Of a stretch of 64,000 bases of DNA, positions 27,124 to 36,061 are shown piece by piece. Below the pieces are notes generated by a model. That model did no database searches, was not told the DNA's origin, and was given only the letters and a program-made list of their open reading frames with translations. Source of the stretch: Alkalicella caledoniensis. GTDB lineage: Bacteria; Bacillota; Proteinivoracia; Proteinivoracales; Proteinivoracaceae. The stretch spans positions 1,798,001 to 1,862,000 of the forward strand of contig NZ_CP058559.1 in NCBI RefSeq assembly GCF_014467015.1, read 5' to 3'. The stretch's first letter is position 1; each line of letters opens with the position of its first letter. Made by a program: the position numbers and the translations under genes.

Positions 27124-27195
27124 ACCCCTCCCACTTTAGTTCTCATTCTATCTTTATGCTTAAAATCTAAATTTGTGTTATTTTTTTAGAAAAAG

Positions 27196-28056
27196 TTAAT
27201 AATTTTTTAGGATTTTTTCACGTTTTTCTAGATAGCTTTTATAGCCCCCGTCAATAAGTCTAGATGTTTCATTGAAATCCCCTAATGAAACATCTGGAAG
27301 TTCAGGTTCAAGAGCTATAAAAGGGTTAGTATAATACTTGCTATTATCAACAGCTATTGTAATTAGTCTACTACCCAGATCTAAGATGTCCTTAACCTTA
27401 TTGTCAAAGGGAGGTCTACTTGCCACCTCCACTGAAATAACCTTTTTTGCCCCTAGTTTACTAGCTAAGTTTACAGGTAAATTATTAGTAAGACCACCAT
27501 CTACGAAATAACATTTTTTATAGTTTACTCCCTTATAAATTAAGGGAATTGCTATGCTTGACCTAACAGCTAAATACAAGGGTATATCATCTATAACCAA
27601 ACCTTTGAACTCTTTGAATAGTTCCGGTTTGTTCGTGAATATTACATCTAACCCGCAGTTTACATCAACAGCAGTGATTGCTATGGGCTTTATTAACTCT
27701 GAGATTTTTATGTCTCCATAGATCTTGCGCAGTATTTTAGTAATCCTTTCTCCTTCTAGTAAGCTCCAGTGCGCAGTGTCTTGAAAGCTAAACTTGCCTA
27801 AGATTACCCTAACTTTTAGTTTTATAAAGTTCCACAGGTTGGGCCTGATGTCTAGTAGATCACTTTTGCTTAAGTTCAAAGCTATTTTTTCTAATGCTTC
27901 ATAAGGCATGTCTAACGCTACGGCTGCAGCCATTATAGCACCAACACTACTGCCACTTACTGCCCCAATGTATATGCCATCTAGCTGAATTCCTTTTATT
28001 ACGCCTATGTGTGCTATCCCACTTTGCCCTCCACCACTAAAGCTTAATCCCAACAT
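27196..28056 (-). CDS. Patatin-like phospholipase
   Basis: A 286-residue patatin-family acyl hydrolase. The glycine-rich oxyanion loop (SFSGGGQSGIAHIGV), nucleophile elbow G-S-S-V-G near residue 40 and catalytic D-G-G (YFVDGGLTNNLP) are present. It resembles RssA/YchK-type cytoplasmic enzymes, with no signal peptide. The start is ATG 28056, with AGAGGTGATAAAA upstream, not the open frame at 28104. The lipid substrate is unknown. It lies in the spore cluster between veg and the SPOCS gene. Confidence 0.9.
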   Translation of the reverse strand: MLGLSFSGGGQSGIAHIGVIKGIQLDGIYIGAVSGSSVGAIMAAAVALDMPYEALEKIALNLSKSDLLDIRPNLWNFIKLKVRVILGKFSFQDTAHWSLLEGERITKILRKIYGDIKISELIKPIAITAVDVNCGLDVIFTNKPELFKEFKGLVIDDIPLYLAVRSSIAIPLIYKGVNYKKCYFVDGGLTNNLPVNLASKLGAKKVISVEVASRPPFDNKVKDILDLGSRLITIAVDNSKYYTNPFIALEPELPDVSLGDFNETSRLIDGGYKSYLEKREKILKNY

Positions 28057-28115
28057 TTTTATCACCTCTGTACAATTTACACAAAAAAGCAATAAAAGGT
28101 GCAAAAAAAGACAAT

Positions 28116-28146
28116 AAAAAAACCGCCTATTTCGGCGGATTTTTAA
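28116..28146 (-). terminator. Terminator after veg
   Basis: AATCCGCC / GGCGGTTT hairpin with GAAATA loop, then T7, on the minus strand overlapping the veg stop. Confidence 0.85.
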
Positions 28147-28415
28147 GATACTGAAAAGCGAATTTTTTTGTCATCTTTGCTATAGAGCGTTAGTTCGACA
28201 GTTTCTGTTAGTATATCAGCATAAGAAAACGATAAGCGTCTATTGAAGTTCTCTTCGTTAATAAGAACTAAGAAATGGGATGGATAAATTTGCTCTAAAA
28301 TACCTGTTCGTTCCATCGCTTTTTTTCTGCCTCGGTTGGCTTTTAGAGAGATTTTTTTGCCAATGTAGCCCTCTAAATCGTTCTTAATAGCAGCCAAGGT
28401 GGTTTTTGTAGCCAA
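28143..28415 (-). CDS. veg: Veg protein
   Basis: A 90-residue Veg (DUF1021). It keeps the family core (GYIGKKISLKANRGRKKAMERTGIL and SYADILTETVEL). Veg is a small, highly expressed protein that influences biofilm formation in B. subtilis; its biochemical role is unclear. GAGGTG precedes a TTG at 28415 by 6 bases, giving MATKTT, like the Bacillus MAKTL start; the ATG at 28421 would overlap the ribosome site. Two consensus sigma-A promoters lie upstream. Confidence 0.93.
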   Translation of the reverse strand: MATKTTLAAIKNDLEGYIGKKISLKANRGRKKAMERTGILEQIYPSHFLVLINEENFNRRLSFSYADILTETVELTLYSKDDKKIRFSVS

Positions 28416-28445
28416 AGACATCACCTCATAAAATAATTTTATTTA

Positions 28446-28474
28446 ATTCTAACATTTCCGAGGCTTTTTGTCAA
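28446..28474 (-). promoter_or_regulatory. Proximal sigma-A promoter of veg
   Basis: Minus strand TTGACA, 17 bases, TAGAAT, about 30 bases before the gene. Confidence 0.85.
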
Positions 28475-28484
28475 GTGAATAAAT

Positions 28485-28514
28485 ATTATAGCAACTTTTA
28501 TTGTAATCTGTCAA
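28485..28514 (-). promoter_or_regulatory. Distal sigma-A promoter of veg
   Basis: Minus strand TTGACA, 18 bases, TATAAT. The -35 hexamer overlaps the last codons of the amidase gene. Confidence 0.75.
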
Positions 28515-29230
28515 GAGTAAATTTCAACTAAACCTTCAACTACTGCCTCAGCTACTAGTTTTTGGTTTGCTTCATTTCTAATCAACGTCTCTTCAGTAGG
28601 ATTTGTTAGAAAAAGTGGTTCTATCAATATAGCTGGCATCTTTGTTTCTCTAAGCACATAAAAATTTGCTTGCTTTACTCCTCTATTTCTTCTTTGTAGC
28701 TTTTTAATTAGATAATTTTGAACTGTACTAGCTAGCCTTGAGCTTTGATTACTTCCTCGAGTGTGCCAGTAAGTCTCTGTACCATTGGCTGATGGATCAC
28801 TAAATCCATTGTAATGGACACTAACAAAAACATCTGCATTATTTTTGTTAGCAATATTGACTCTTTCTGCTAAAGAGACGTTTTTATCTGTCCTCCTTGT
28901 TAATAATACATTTGCACCTAACTGAACTAACATTTTTTCAATGATTAAACTAGTACTTAGTACAACATCTTTTTCCCTAGTTCCTCTTGGTCCTACTGCA
29001 CCTACAGAAGTGCCACCATGCCCTGGATCTATAACAATGGTTAAACCATCTAGTAGCAGTTTCTGTTCATCAGGAGGCGTTGGACCAGCAGCATCTTTCT
29101 TTTTTATTATTACCAGAACTTCACCACCTGATTTTTCAATAGTACTTTGATATTCATCCTCAAGTTGAACTTCAATCATTGTTGATTGAGAGTCACTTTT
29201 CTTTAAGTTAAGTTCTTTAATACCGTTCAA
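28511..29230 (-). CDS. Leaderless N-acetylmuramoyl-L-alanine amidase (Amidase_3)
   Basis: A 239-residue protein. Residues 65-237 are a zinc amidase_3 domain that cuts the amide bond between MurNAc and the stem peptide: VIDPGHGG (zinc His), then E-K-D, SVHYNGF (second His) and the late catalytic Glu in ILIEPLFLTN. Residues 1-50 look like the end of an AMIN domain, but no signal peptide precedes it. The TTG start overlaps the yabG stop (TTGA) and has AAAGGGGG 7 bases upstream, so it is coupled to yabG and probably shares its sigma-K promoter. Similar to CwlD-type sporulation amidases, but those are exported. Confidence 0.9.
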   Translation of the reverse strand: MNGIKELNLKKSDSQSTMIEVQLEDEYQSTIEKSGGEVLVIIKKKDAAGPTPPDEQKLLLDGLTIVIDPGHGGTSVGAVGPRGTREKDVVLSTSLIIEKMLVQLGANVLLTRRTDKNVSLAERVNIANKNNADVFVSVHYNGFSDPSANGTETYWHTRGSNQSSRLASTVQNYLIKKLQRRNRGVKQANFYVLRETKMPAILIEPLFLTNPTEETLIRNEANQKLVAEAVVEGLVEIYS

Positions 29231-30111
29231 TGTTTTTCCCCCTTTACAGAATATGGTGATTTGGGTAGACCAAGTCTGAATTTTCCCCTTGTTTCCATAC
29301 CACCTATACCATCTATCCCGGTAATCGTGTTTTCTATAACATCATATATACATACCGATTCCATAATGGATGTAAAGTTGATCTTTTCCATTATAAAAAC
29401 TGGGTCTAGGCAGTGAATTAAAATTCTTTGTGGTGAACTGGCAAAATTCGCTCCAGCATCTAAGATAGCCTCGTAGTGTGATTGACAAGCACCAGCAAAA
29501 ATAACTAAATCATCCCTGTTAGGTTCAAACTCCCTAGCTGCCAGCACAGCATCGACGAAGTATTTAGATGTTCTGTAATTCTTTAAGTCGGTAAAATCAT
29601 TATGCTTTTTTGCTAAGCCATCATGTCCTGTTAATACTAAAGTGTCGGGATTATGCTTTTTTAGTAGACTTCTCACAATTTTAGGTTGTTCACTTTCCGG
29701 GATATGGTAAGGGTACACTTTAAGCCCAAGCTCTTTGTACGCTTCTGTACAGATATCCAAATACTCTTTATCTCCATCTAAATGCACTATTGTCCCAGGT
29801 ACTTCAAAATAATTTTTTATATCTTTATGTCTTTTATCTCTTGAAAGACTATAACTTTTTCGCTGTAATGTTCTTTTTGCTTCCACATCATTAATAAGTC
29901 TAAAACTAATGTTTAATATCCTTTTTCTATACTCTGAAATCTCTTTAGGGGATAAGGGGCTCAAGTCTGAAAATTGAGCGTCTGCTAATAGCCTTACATC
30001 AACTCCCTTTAGGTAGGCTATCTCCTTCTCTTTATTGATTGATATTATTTCAAAATATATATCATTGCCATATGATCTTCTTCCTACTATGTCTCCTATA
30101 TTAAACTCCAT
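29227..30111 (-). CDS. yabG: Sporulation-specific protease YabG
   Basis: A 294-residue YabG (peptidase U57). It processes spore coat proteins late in sporulation in the mother cell. The family pattern is clear: N-terminal IGDIVGRRSYGNDIYFEI, then VPGTIVHLDGDKEYL, TLVLTGHDG, FAGACQSHYEAILDAGANFASSP and the final GIGGMETRGKFRLGLP. ATG with AAAGGAGGTATACC. A strong sigma-K promoter match lies 23 bases upstream. Its order yabG-veg is as in Bacillus. Confidence 0.97.
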   Translation of the reverse strand: MEFNIGDIVGRRSYGNDIYFEIISINKEKEIAYLKGVDVRLLADAQFSDLSPLSPKEISEYRKRILNISFRLINDVEAKRTLQRKSYSLSRDKRHKDIKNYFEVPGTIVHLDGDKEYLDICTEAYKELGLKVYPYHIPESEQPKIVRSLLKKHNPDTLVLTGHDGLAKKHNDFTDLKNYRTSKYFVDAVLAAREFEPNRDDLVIFAGACQSHYEAILDAGANFASSPQRILIHCLDPVFIMEKINFTSIMESVCIYDVIENTITGIDGIGGMETRGKFRLGLPKSPYSVKGEKH

Positions 30112-30133
30112 GGTATACCTCCTTTCTTAATAC

Positions 30134-30160
30134 TAGTTTATGATGTAAAAAGATTATGGT
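30134..30160 (-). promoter_or_regulatory. Sigma-K promoter of yabG
   Basis: Minus strand AC, 16 bases, CATAAACTA, an exact match to the sigma-K consensus AC-N16-CATANNNTA. yabG is sigma-K-dependent in B. subtilis. Confidence 0.75.
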
Positions 30161-30243
30161 GAAAGGGTATATGTAATAATTTTGATTACCCATGGTGGCT
30201 TGATAGCATATAATTAACTAACCCCTTATTAGGAGTGGTAATT

Positions 30244-31041
30244 ATGTTAACCGCCGTTATTCCTGCACGAAATGAAGCAGAAAGGATAGAACGTGTATTA
30301 AACCATTTACTTTTTATTGGAATTAAAAACATTGTAATTGTTGTTAACGGATGCCATGATGATACACATCAGATAGTAAAAAATAAATACCCTCAAGTAA
30401 AAATACTGCATTTTTCTGAGCCATTAGGTATAGACATCCCCAAAGCAATTGGCTGTTCGTGGGCGTTACAAAACGGAGCTAGTGATGTTTTATTCTTTGA
30501 TGGAGATATGGTAGGTGAGATCACTAAAGAGCTATCTATGCTTGTATCAACCCATTTTGAAAATGGTTATGACCTAACACTTACAGACTGCTACCCGGCT
30601 CCTATTGAAAGGGATAATATACCCCAGAGGATCTTATATCCACGGCTTCACCTTAACCAACTGCTAAGTATTGATAATTTAATTGGATTTTCTAGCCCTT
30701 CCCATGGGCCCCATATACTCACAAGAAAAATACTGCAATCATTTGACCTAAAAGATTTAGCTGTCCCCCCTGTGATACTCTCACATGCACGTAAAAATGG
30801 ATATCAGGTTGGTATAGGTGTGTCTATTCCTGAAGTTAGGTTAGGTTCAAAGGTGAAGAATCAAGAACATAATATGCAAATTTACGATACCTTGTGGGGA
30901 GATTGTGCAGAAGCAATTTCGGTTTATCTAAATCTCCCCCGAAATCGATTCTTTTATGGTCATTACTATGATGGGTACAACTCCAAGCGGCGTTTTGATC
31001 TATTAGATTCCTACCTAAAAAACACTACCCCCTATGGGTAG
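30244..31041 (+). CDS. Family 2 glycosyltransferase
   Basis: A 265-residue GT-A glycosyltransferase. The N-terminus AVIPARNEAERIERVLNHLL and the metal/nucleotide-sugar DxD motif (FFDGDM near residue 82) mark the family. The acceptor is unknown. ATG at 30244 has AGGAGTGG 6 bases upstream; the GTG at 30235 overlaps that site. It is divergent from yabG, from which it is separated by a 132-base gap holding the yabG promoter, and ends at a terminator shared with the ykuK-like gene. Confidence 0.88.
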   Translation: MLTAVIPARNEAERIERVLNHLLFIGIKNIVIVVNGCHDDTHQIVKNKYPQVKILHFSEPLGIDIPKAIGCSWALQNGASDVLFFDGDMVGEITKELSMLVSTHFENGYDLTLTDCYPAPIERDNIPQRILYPRLHLNQLLSIDNLIGFSSPSHGPHILTRKILQSFDLKDLAVPPVILSHARKNGYQVGIGVSIPEVRLGSKVKNQEHNMQIYDTLWGDCAEAISVYLNLPRNRFFYGHYYDGYNSKRRFDLLDSYLKNTTPYG

Positions 31042-31047
31042 TGTTTT
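31017..31047. terminator. Bidirectional terminator
   Basis: AAAACACTACCC / GGGTAGTGTTTT hairpin lies between the convergent glycosyltransferase and ykuK-like genes. Confidence 0.85.
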
Positions 31048-31516
31048 ACTTTGTATGCCTATCTGCCACTTTACTTGCAGCAAAGGAATTTGGCTTAATA
31101 AGTATCTTATATCCTCTATCCTCCATATATTTTATTATCTCTTTTATAAGTATTTTTGTTTCCCCATTTTGCCCCACATCCACATGAATTTCAAGATTCC
31201 CTTTTACATATCCTTCCATACTATTCGTCTTTAGGGTATCAGCTGTATCTAAAGACATCTTAGTTTCTATATATATTTTCTCTCTCAAGGGAACTGGTTC
31301 TAATCTCTTTTGAGTCCTTAAATAATAAGTACCACCTTTACCTATTCTGTATATTACTATAACTGTTACAAATGTCAATTTGTTGCCTTTTTGTTGTGAA
31401 TCTGTACCAATGATTATTTTAAAAAAATCTTCGGGGTATTGTCCAATCAATTTTGAAATATGATTTCTTATGCTTTTAATTTCCACTTTGTTACCCTTTG
31501 GATCCTCAAAAATCAT
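31046..31516 (-). CDS. YkuK/DUF458 family RNase H-like protein
   Basis: A 156-residue protein of the DUF458 (YkuK) family, recognised from IIIGTDSQQKGNKLTFVTVIVIYRIGKGG and the later VDVGQNGETKILIKEIIKYM with GYKILIKPNSFAASKVADRHTK. The fold is RNase H-like, with an early Asp (GTDSQ) and a late Asp/His as possible metal ligands. Its function is not established; sporulation or RNA metabolism are guesses. AAGGTGG precedes the ATG by 9 bases. It lies downstream of rsmA. Confidence 0.8.
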   Translation of the reverse strand: MIFEDPKGNKVEIKSIRNHISKLIGQYPEDFFKIIIGTDSQQKGNKLTFVTVIVIYRIGKGGTYYLRTQKRLEPVPLREKIYIETKMSLDTADTLKTNSMEGYVKGNLEIHVDVGQNGETKILIKEIIKYMEDRGYKILIKPNSFAASKVADRHTK

Positions 31517-31538
31517 CAGTATCAGCCACCTTAATAGT

Positions 31539-32387
31539 CTATTGTTTATAAAGGGTGTCTGAAAGGTGAGCGAACTCTTCGATACTTAAAGTTTCTCCCC
31601 TTCTATTTCCCTCAATATTTATCTCCTTTAATAGATTATTAAGTTGTTCTTTATTTAATTCCCTTAGTCCTGATAAATTGTTTAACAAAGTTTTCCTCCT
31701 TTGACTAAATGCCTTTCTAACAACCTTAAAGAAAAAATCTTGAGATTCTACCTGTATTTTGTTTTCAACTTTTATGTTTAGAACGGCAGAATCTACCTTG
31801 GGTGCTGGAAAAAAAGCAGAAGATGGGGCTTTGGTGACCATTTTGGGTGTTCCGTAGAAGTTCACAGCCACTGATAAAGCTCCGTAATCCTTTCCACCTG
31901 GGTTAGCAACTATTCTTTGTGCCACTTCTAATTGCATCATAAGGGTTAAACTGTCCCATGGGAGATCTGTTTCAAGGATTTTGAATATTAGGGGTGTTGT
32001 AATGTAGTAGGGTAAATTTGCAGCAACTTTAAGTTTTTTGTCTTTATGTGGTTCAAGTAGCCTTTTAAAGTCTATCTCCAAGGCATCGGAATGAATTAAA
32101 TGAATGTTGGGATACGGCGAAAAATGCTCTTTTAAAATGGGAATTAGATCATTATCTATCTCTATAGCATACACAGTGGCCCCTTTTTGTGCCATTTCTA
32201 CAGCCAGTGTTCCTATCCCAGGACCTATTTCAACTATTACAGAATCCTCGTCAGCCTCAGTTGCATTTATTATTTTATCCAGTATATTTTTGTCTATTAG
32301 AAAATTTTGACCAAACTTTTTTTTGAATCTAAATTCGAACTCAGAAATTATACCTTTTACTTTTGAGATAGAGTATAAACTATCCAT
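31539..32387 (-). CDS. rsmA: 16S rRNA dimethyladenosine transferase RsmA/KsgA
   Basis: A 282-residue enzyme that dimethylates two adenosines near the 3' end of 16S rRNA. SAM-binding motifs are KKFGQNFLID, VEIGPGIGTLAVEMA and the catalytic NLPYYITTP (residue about 120). ATG 32387 is preferred because AGGGGTGAAAATA precedes it; it overlaps the rnmV stop (ATGGATAG), showing translational coupling. Order rnmV-ksgA is the Bacillus order. Confidence 0.97.
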   Translation of the reverse strand: MDSLYSISKVKGIISEFEFRFKKKFGQNFLIDKNILDKIINATEADEDSVIVEIGPGIGTLAVEMAQKGATVYAIEIDNDLIPILKEHFSPYPNIHLIHSDALEIDFKRLLEPHKDKKLKVAANLPYYITTPLIFKILETDLPWDSLTLMMQLEVAQRIVANPGGKDYGALSVAVNFYGTPKMVTKAPSSAFFPAPKVDSAVLNIKVENKIQVESQDFFFKVVRKAFSQRRKTLLNNLSGLRELNKEQLNNLLKEINIEGNRRGETLSIEEFAHLSDTLYKQ

Positions 32388-32946
32388 TATTTTCACCCCT
32401 AACTTTCTTTAAAGCTTCATCAAACTCTTGTCTACTTATACCATAGGTATTTAATCTACTTAAAAAGGTTTTAGCATTTCCGTATCCTATCCCTAAGATT
32501 GCTCCAATTTCTGCTCTGTTTGTAGATGCTTTAGAGCTTAGGGCTAAATCATTTTCTATTAAGTCTAAGGTTGTGAATTCTTCTCTTTGTTCCTCATAAT
32601 TCTTATTTTTATTACTTACCTTGTGAACTTTTTTTAATGCCTCTCTAATCACCTCAGGATCCACATTCTCGATTCCTATGTCATTTTCTTTAGTAGCTTT
32701 CCCCCTTGGAATAAAACAATGCTTAACCCCTGGTACATGCTCTTCTATTTTCTTTCTAATTATCTCTCCCATATGATCAGGATCTGTTAATACTATTACT
32801 CCTCTTTTCTCATGGGCAATCTTTATCCTCTGAATTATCTGGCTATTTAGCCCAAATCCACTCGTTATAATAATTTCTGCCTCGGGTACGGCCCTCTTTA
32901 CAGCATGAAAATCATTTTTACCTTCCACGACAATAACTTCTCGCAT
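32380..32946 (-). CDS. rnmV: Ribonuclease M5
   Basis: A 188-residue RNase M5 that matures 5S rRNA precursor. The N-terminal Toprim domain shows VVEGKNDFHAVKRA, TSGFG, and VLTDPDHMGEIIRKKI; the C-terminal half (from about 110) is the M5-specific helical RNA-binding part ending LNTYGISRQEFDEAL. ATG with GGAGGAAATAG. The gene for a YabE-like wall protein, found between tatD and rnmV in Bacillus, is absent. Confidence 0.96.
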   Translation of the reverse strand: MREVIVVEGKNDFHAVKRAVPEAEIIITSGFGLNSQIIQRIKIAHEKRGVIVLTDPDHMGEIIRKKIEEHVPGVKHCFIPRGKATKENDIGIENVDPEVIREALKKVHKVSNKNKNYEEQREEFTTLDLIENDLALSSKASTNRAEIGAILGIGYGNAKTFLSRLNTYGISRQEFDEALKKVRGENNG

Positions 32947-33008
32947 CTATTTCCTCCATGTATATATAATAAAGGGAAGCTTAGCCCCCCTTATTTATTA
33001 TTTCAGCT

Positions 33009-33791
33009 TTATTTTAATCCTAGTCTAAAAAATTTATTAGCATTTGTAGTAGTTTTAGCTGCTACTTCTTCTGGTTCAACACCTTTGATCTGAGCTATTT
33101 TTTCTATTACATACTTTACATAGTAAGGGTAGTTTAGTTTGCCCCGATAGGGTTCAGGGGTTAGATAAGGGCAGTCCGTTTCAACTAGTAAGTATTCAAG
33201 GGGTATATTTTTAACAACCTCTACAGTCTTTTTGGCGTTTTTAAATGTGATAGGACCACCTATGGATAGCATATAACCCTTCTTAACCAACTCCTTCGCC
33301 GTTTCAAGGCTACCGGAGTAGCAGTGGAATACGCCTCCGTTAATTGGATTTGGAAAATCGTCTATTATAGAAAGCATATCTCCCATGGCATCCCGTTGAT
33401 GAATAACAAAGGGTTTTTTTAAATCAAATGAAAGACTTAATTGCTGTGCAAATACCATCTTTTGAGTTTCCCTTGGTGATAAATCATAATAGTAGTCCAG
33501 CCCTATCTCACCTATGGCAACAACCTTACTATTTTTAGATAAATCCCCCAACTGATTCAAATAACCCTGTTGACTTTCCTTGGCATCATGGGGGTGAATA
33601 CCAACAGTAGCGTATACTTGTTCATACTTTTCACTCAATAAAATTGATTGTTTTGATGAAGGTATATCATAGCCAGTGTTAACCATGGCTATGATCCCTT
33701 CATCCACACAGTCTCTAATCAAGTCATCTACATTTCCTTGATATTTAGGATTTTCCATATGACAGTGGCTATCTATCATTTTATACCTCAA
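33009..33791 (-). CDS. tatD: TatD-family metal-dependent hydrolase
   Basis: A 260-residue TatD/YabD deoxyribonuclease-like TIM barrel. Metal ligands are visible as DSHCHM, the Glu in AIGEIGLDYYYD, His in HQRDAM and FHCYSGS, and Asp in VETDCPYLTPEPYRG. The start is either TTG 33791 (GGAGG, 7 bases) or ATG 33779 (GAGG, 6 bases). It follows metG by 11 bases, the conserved metG-tatD order. Likely role is DNA repair or 3'-5' exonuclease quality control. Confidence 0.94.
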   Translation of the reverse strand: MRYKMIDSHCHMENPKYQGNVDDLIRDCVDEGIIAMVNTGYDIPSSKQSILLSEKYEQVYATVGIHPHDAKESQQGYLNQLGDLSKNSKVVAIGEIGLDYYYDLSPRETQKMVFAQQLSLSFDLKKPFVIHQRDAMGDMLSIIDDFPNPINGGVFHCYSGSLETAKELVKKGYMLSIGGPITFKNAKKTVEVVKNIPLEYLLVETDCPYLTPEPYRGKLNYPYYVKYVIEKIAQIKGVEPEEVAAKTTTNANKFFRLGLK

Positions 33792-33802
33792 TTTAATGCC
33801 TC

Positions 33803-35761
33803 CTATTTAACAATGCTACCAGGCTCTATATCTTTATCTATACCAGTTAGTGTTAGATTACCCTTGTGGTCACTAGCAGCTAGTATCATGCCTTGTGATA
33901 AAACACCCCTGAGCTTAACTGGCTTTAAGTTTGCAACAAATATAACTTTTTTGCCAATTAGTTCATCTGGAGAATAGTATTTTGCTATACCAGCAACAAC
34001 TTGTCTATTCTCTTTTCCTAATGAAAGTGTCACTTTTAGAAGTTTATCTGCTTTTTCAATTTTCTCCACATTTATCACTTCGGCTACTCTCAGTTCTGTT
34101 TTAAAAAATTCATCTATTGTTATTAGGTTTTCTTCTTTTAGTTCTTCTTTTAGTTCTTCTTTTAGTTCTTCTTTTAGATCTTCCTTTACTTCAACTTTAT
34201 CTTCTGTTTCAACTTCAAAAGCCTTAAGATCAACCCTTGGGAAAAGTGGAGGAGCTTTTATAACCTTAGCACCTGGCTTTAGTAGTCCCCATTTTGCTCC
34301 TGACCATCCTCTAATTTTTTCGTCTGAGATCCCTAATTGCTTAAAGATCTCTACAGATGTCTTAGGCATAAATGGCGTTATTAAAATCGACACTAACCTA
34401 ATGGATTCTGCCAAATTGTATAACACTGTATCAAGTCTTTCTTTGTTGCTATCTTCTTTTGCTAAAGCCCAAGGCATTGTTTCGTCAATATACTTGTTAG
34501 TTCTGCTGACAAATCTCCAAATTTCAGCAAGGCCTTCGTTAATTAGAAATTCATCTACCTTCTTTTCCAAAATTCCAGGCAGCTTTTGGGCCATTTGTAT
34601 AAGGTCATTGTCCACATCTGTGGTTTCATGTGCTGCAACAGGAATTATACCGTCATTATATTTTTCAATCATTGTTACTGTCCGGCTTACTAAGTTACCT
34701 AGGTCATTTGCCAAGTCAAAGTTTAACCTCTTAGCTAGTGCTATCTCAGAAAAATTACCATCGGTGTTTAGGGAAAATTCCCTTAGCAAGAAATACCTTA
34801 ATGCATCACTACCGTACTTTTGCACTAATACCTTAGGGTCGATGACATTACCCTTAGATTTAGACATTTTATCGTTGTCAAATAACAACCAACCATGTCC
34901 AAATACCTTTTTAGGAAGGGGAAGATCTAGTGCCATTAGTATAATAGGCCAGTAAATAGAGTGAAACCTAACAATTTCTTTTGCCATAAAATGAACATCT
35001 GCTGGCCACCATTTTTTAAATTTATCATCATCATCTAAGTAACCGATGGCTGTTATATAGTTAGATAGAGCGTCCAGCCATACGTAAATAACATGCCTTG
35101 AGTCAAAGGGTATTTTAACGCCCCAGTCAAAGGTAGTCCTTGAAACACATAAGTCCTCAAGACCAGGCTTTAGGAAATTGTTTAGCATCTCATTTTTCCT
35201 TGACTCCGGTTGTATAAAATCTGGGTTTTCTTCTATGTACTTTATAAGCCTTGGTGCATACTTAGACATCTTGAAGAAATAGCTTTCTTCTCTAACTTTC
35301 TCAACTGGCCTTCCACAGTCAGGACAGTTTCCTTTTTCTAATTGCCTTTCAGTCCAAAAGGATTCACATGGAGTACAGTATAGTCCCTCATAGTAGTCCT
35401 TGTATATATCACCCTGGTTATATAGTTTTTCAAAGATTTTCTGGACAATTTTTTTATGCCTATCTTCAGTAGTACCTATAAAATCATCATATTCAATATC
35501 TAAGACTCTCCATAAATCCATGATCCACTCTCGAATCTCTTCTACAAAAACCTGTGGATCTTTCCCGGCTTCCTTAGCTTTTTTTTCAATCTTTTGTCCG
35601 TGTTCGTCTGTACCTGTAAGGTAGTATACCTCATGACCAGTTAATTTTTTGAATCTAGCTAAGGCATCAGCGATAACTGTTGTAAAGCAATGACCAACAT
35701 GTAAAGTGTTACTTGGATAGTAAATTGGTGTGGTAATATAGTACTTCTTTTTATTTTCCAT
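33803..35761 (-). CDS. metG: Methionyl-tRNA synthetase
   Basis: A 652-residue class I synthetase. The HIGH-like motif is HVGH (residues 18-21), the zinc knuckle is CTPCESFW...CPDCGRP, and the KMSKS loop is KMSKSKG near 300. Anticodon-binding helices follow, then an acidic KEEL-repeat linker (about 528-545) and a C-terminal tRNA-binding (OB-fold, dimerisation) domain. ATG with AAAGGAGAG. A T-box leader with an ATG specifier regulates it. Confidence 0.98.
   Translation of the reverse strand: MENKKKYYITTPIYYPSNTLHVGHCFTTVIADALARFKKLTGHEVYYLTGTDEHGQKIEKKAKEAGKDPQVFVEEIREWIMDLWRVLDIEYDDFIGTTEDRHKKIVQKIFEKLYNQGDIYKDYYEGLYCTPCESFWTERQLEKGNCPDCGRPVEKVREESYFFKMSKYAPRLIKYIEENPDFIQPESRKNEMLNNFLKPGLEDLCVSRTTFDWGVKIPFDSRHVIYVWLDALSNYITAIGYLDDDDKFKKWWPADVHFMAKEIVRFHSIYWPIILMALDLPLPKKVFGHGWLLFDNDKMSKSKGNVIDPKVLVQKYGSDALRYFLLREFSLNTDGNFSEIALAKRLNFDLANDLGNLVSRTVTMIEKYNDGIIPVAAHETTDVDNDLIQMAQKLPGILEKKVDEFLINEGLAEIWRFVSRTNKYIDETMPWALAKEDSNKERLDTVLYNLAESIRLVSILITPFMPKTSVEIFKQLGISDEKIRGWSGAKWGLLKPGAKVIKAPPLFPRVDLKAFEVETEDKVEVKEDLKEELKEELKEELKEENLITIDEFFKTELRVAEVINVEKIEKADKLLKVTLSLGKENRQVVAGIAKYYSPDELIGKKVIFVANLKPVKLRGVLSQGMILAASDHKGNLTLTGIDKDIEPGSIVK
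34130..34177. repeat. 12-bp tandem repeat in metG
   Basis: Four consecutive copies of TTCTTCTTTTAG (plus strand), coding KEEL units in the linker before the C-terminal tRNA-binding domain. Confidence 0.9.
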
Positions 35762-35787
35762 ATTTTTCTCTCCTTTTTTTTGTAAAT

Positions 35788-36026
35788 AAAAAAACTCCGC
35801 CCTTATATATTGTAGGGGCGAAGCTTAAGCTCCACGGTACCACCCTAACTTTAGCATAGTATATGCCCTCATTAGTTAGTATAGGTTCTAACGTTACCAC
35901 CGGAATTTTCTGCTCCATTAGACCATATTCACTGGTTTAAAACACCGCATTCCCACCATCTGCAGCTCTCTTTAGTTCCATTTTCCAGCTACTCATCTAA
36001 TATCTTAGCATTTAAATAATATAATT
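35788..36026 (-). promoter_or_regulatory. T-box riboswitch (methionine) before metG
   Basis: The T-box core GGGTGGTACCGT lies at 35836-35847 (complement). Stem I elements include AGAGAGCTGC and GGTGGGAATGCGG, and the specifier loop reads GTGAAT-ATG-GTC with Met codon ATG at 35924-35926. A terminator hairpin (CGCCC...GGGCGG, 35791-35820) with T7 follows. Uncharged tRNA-Met is expected to favour antitermination and metG expression. Confidence 0.92.
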
Positions 36027-36032
36027 TAAGAT

Positions 36033-36061
36033 ATTTTACCACTTTTTTCTTCAAAGGTCAA
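36033..36061 (-). promoter_or_regulatory. Sigma-A promoter of the T-box-metG unit
   Basis: Minus strand TTGACC, 17 bases, TAAAAT, immediately before the T-box stem I. The -35 hexamer touches the herA stop codon. Confidence 0.8.
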
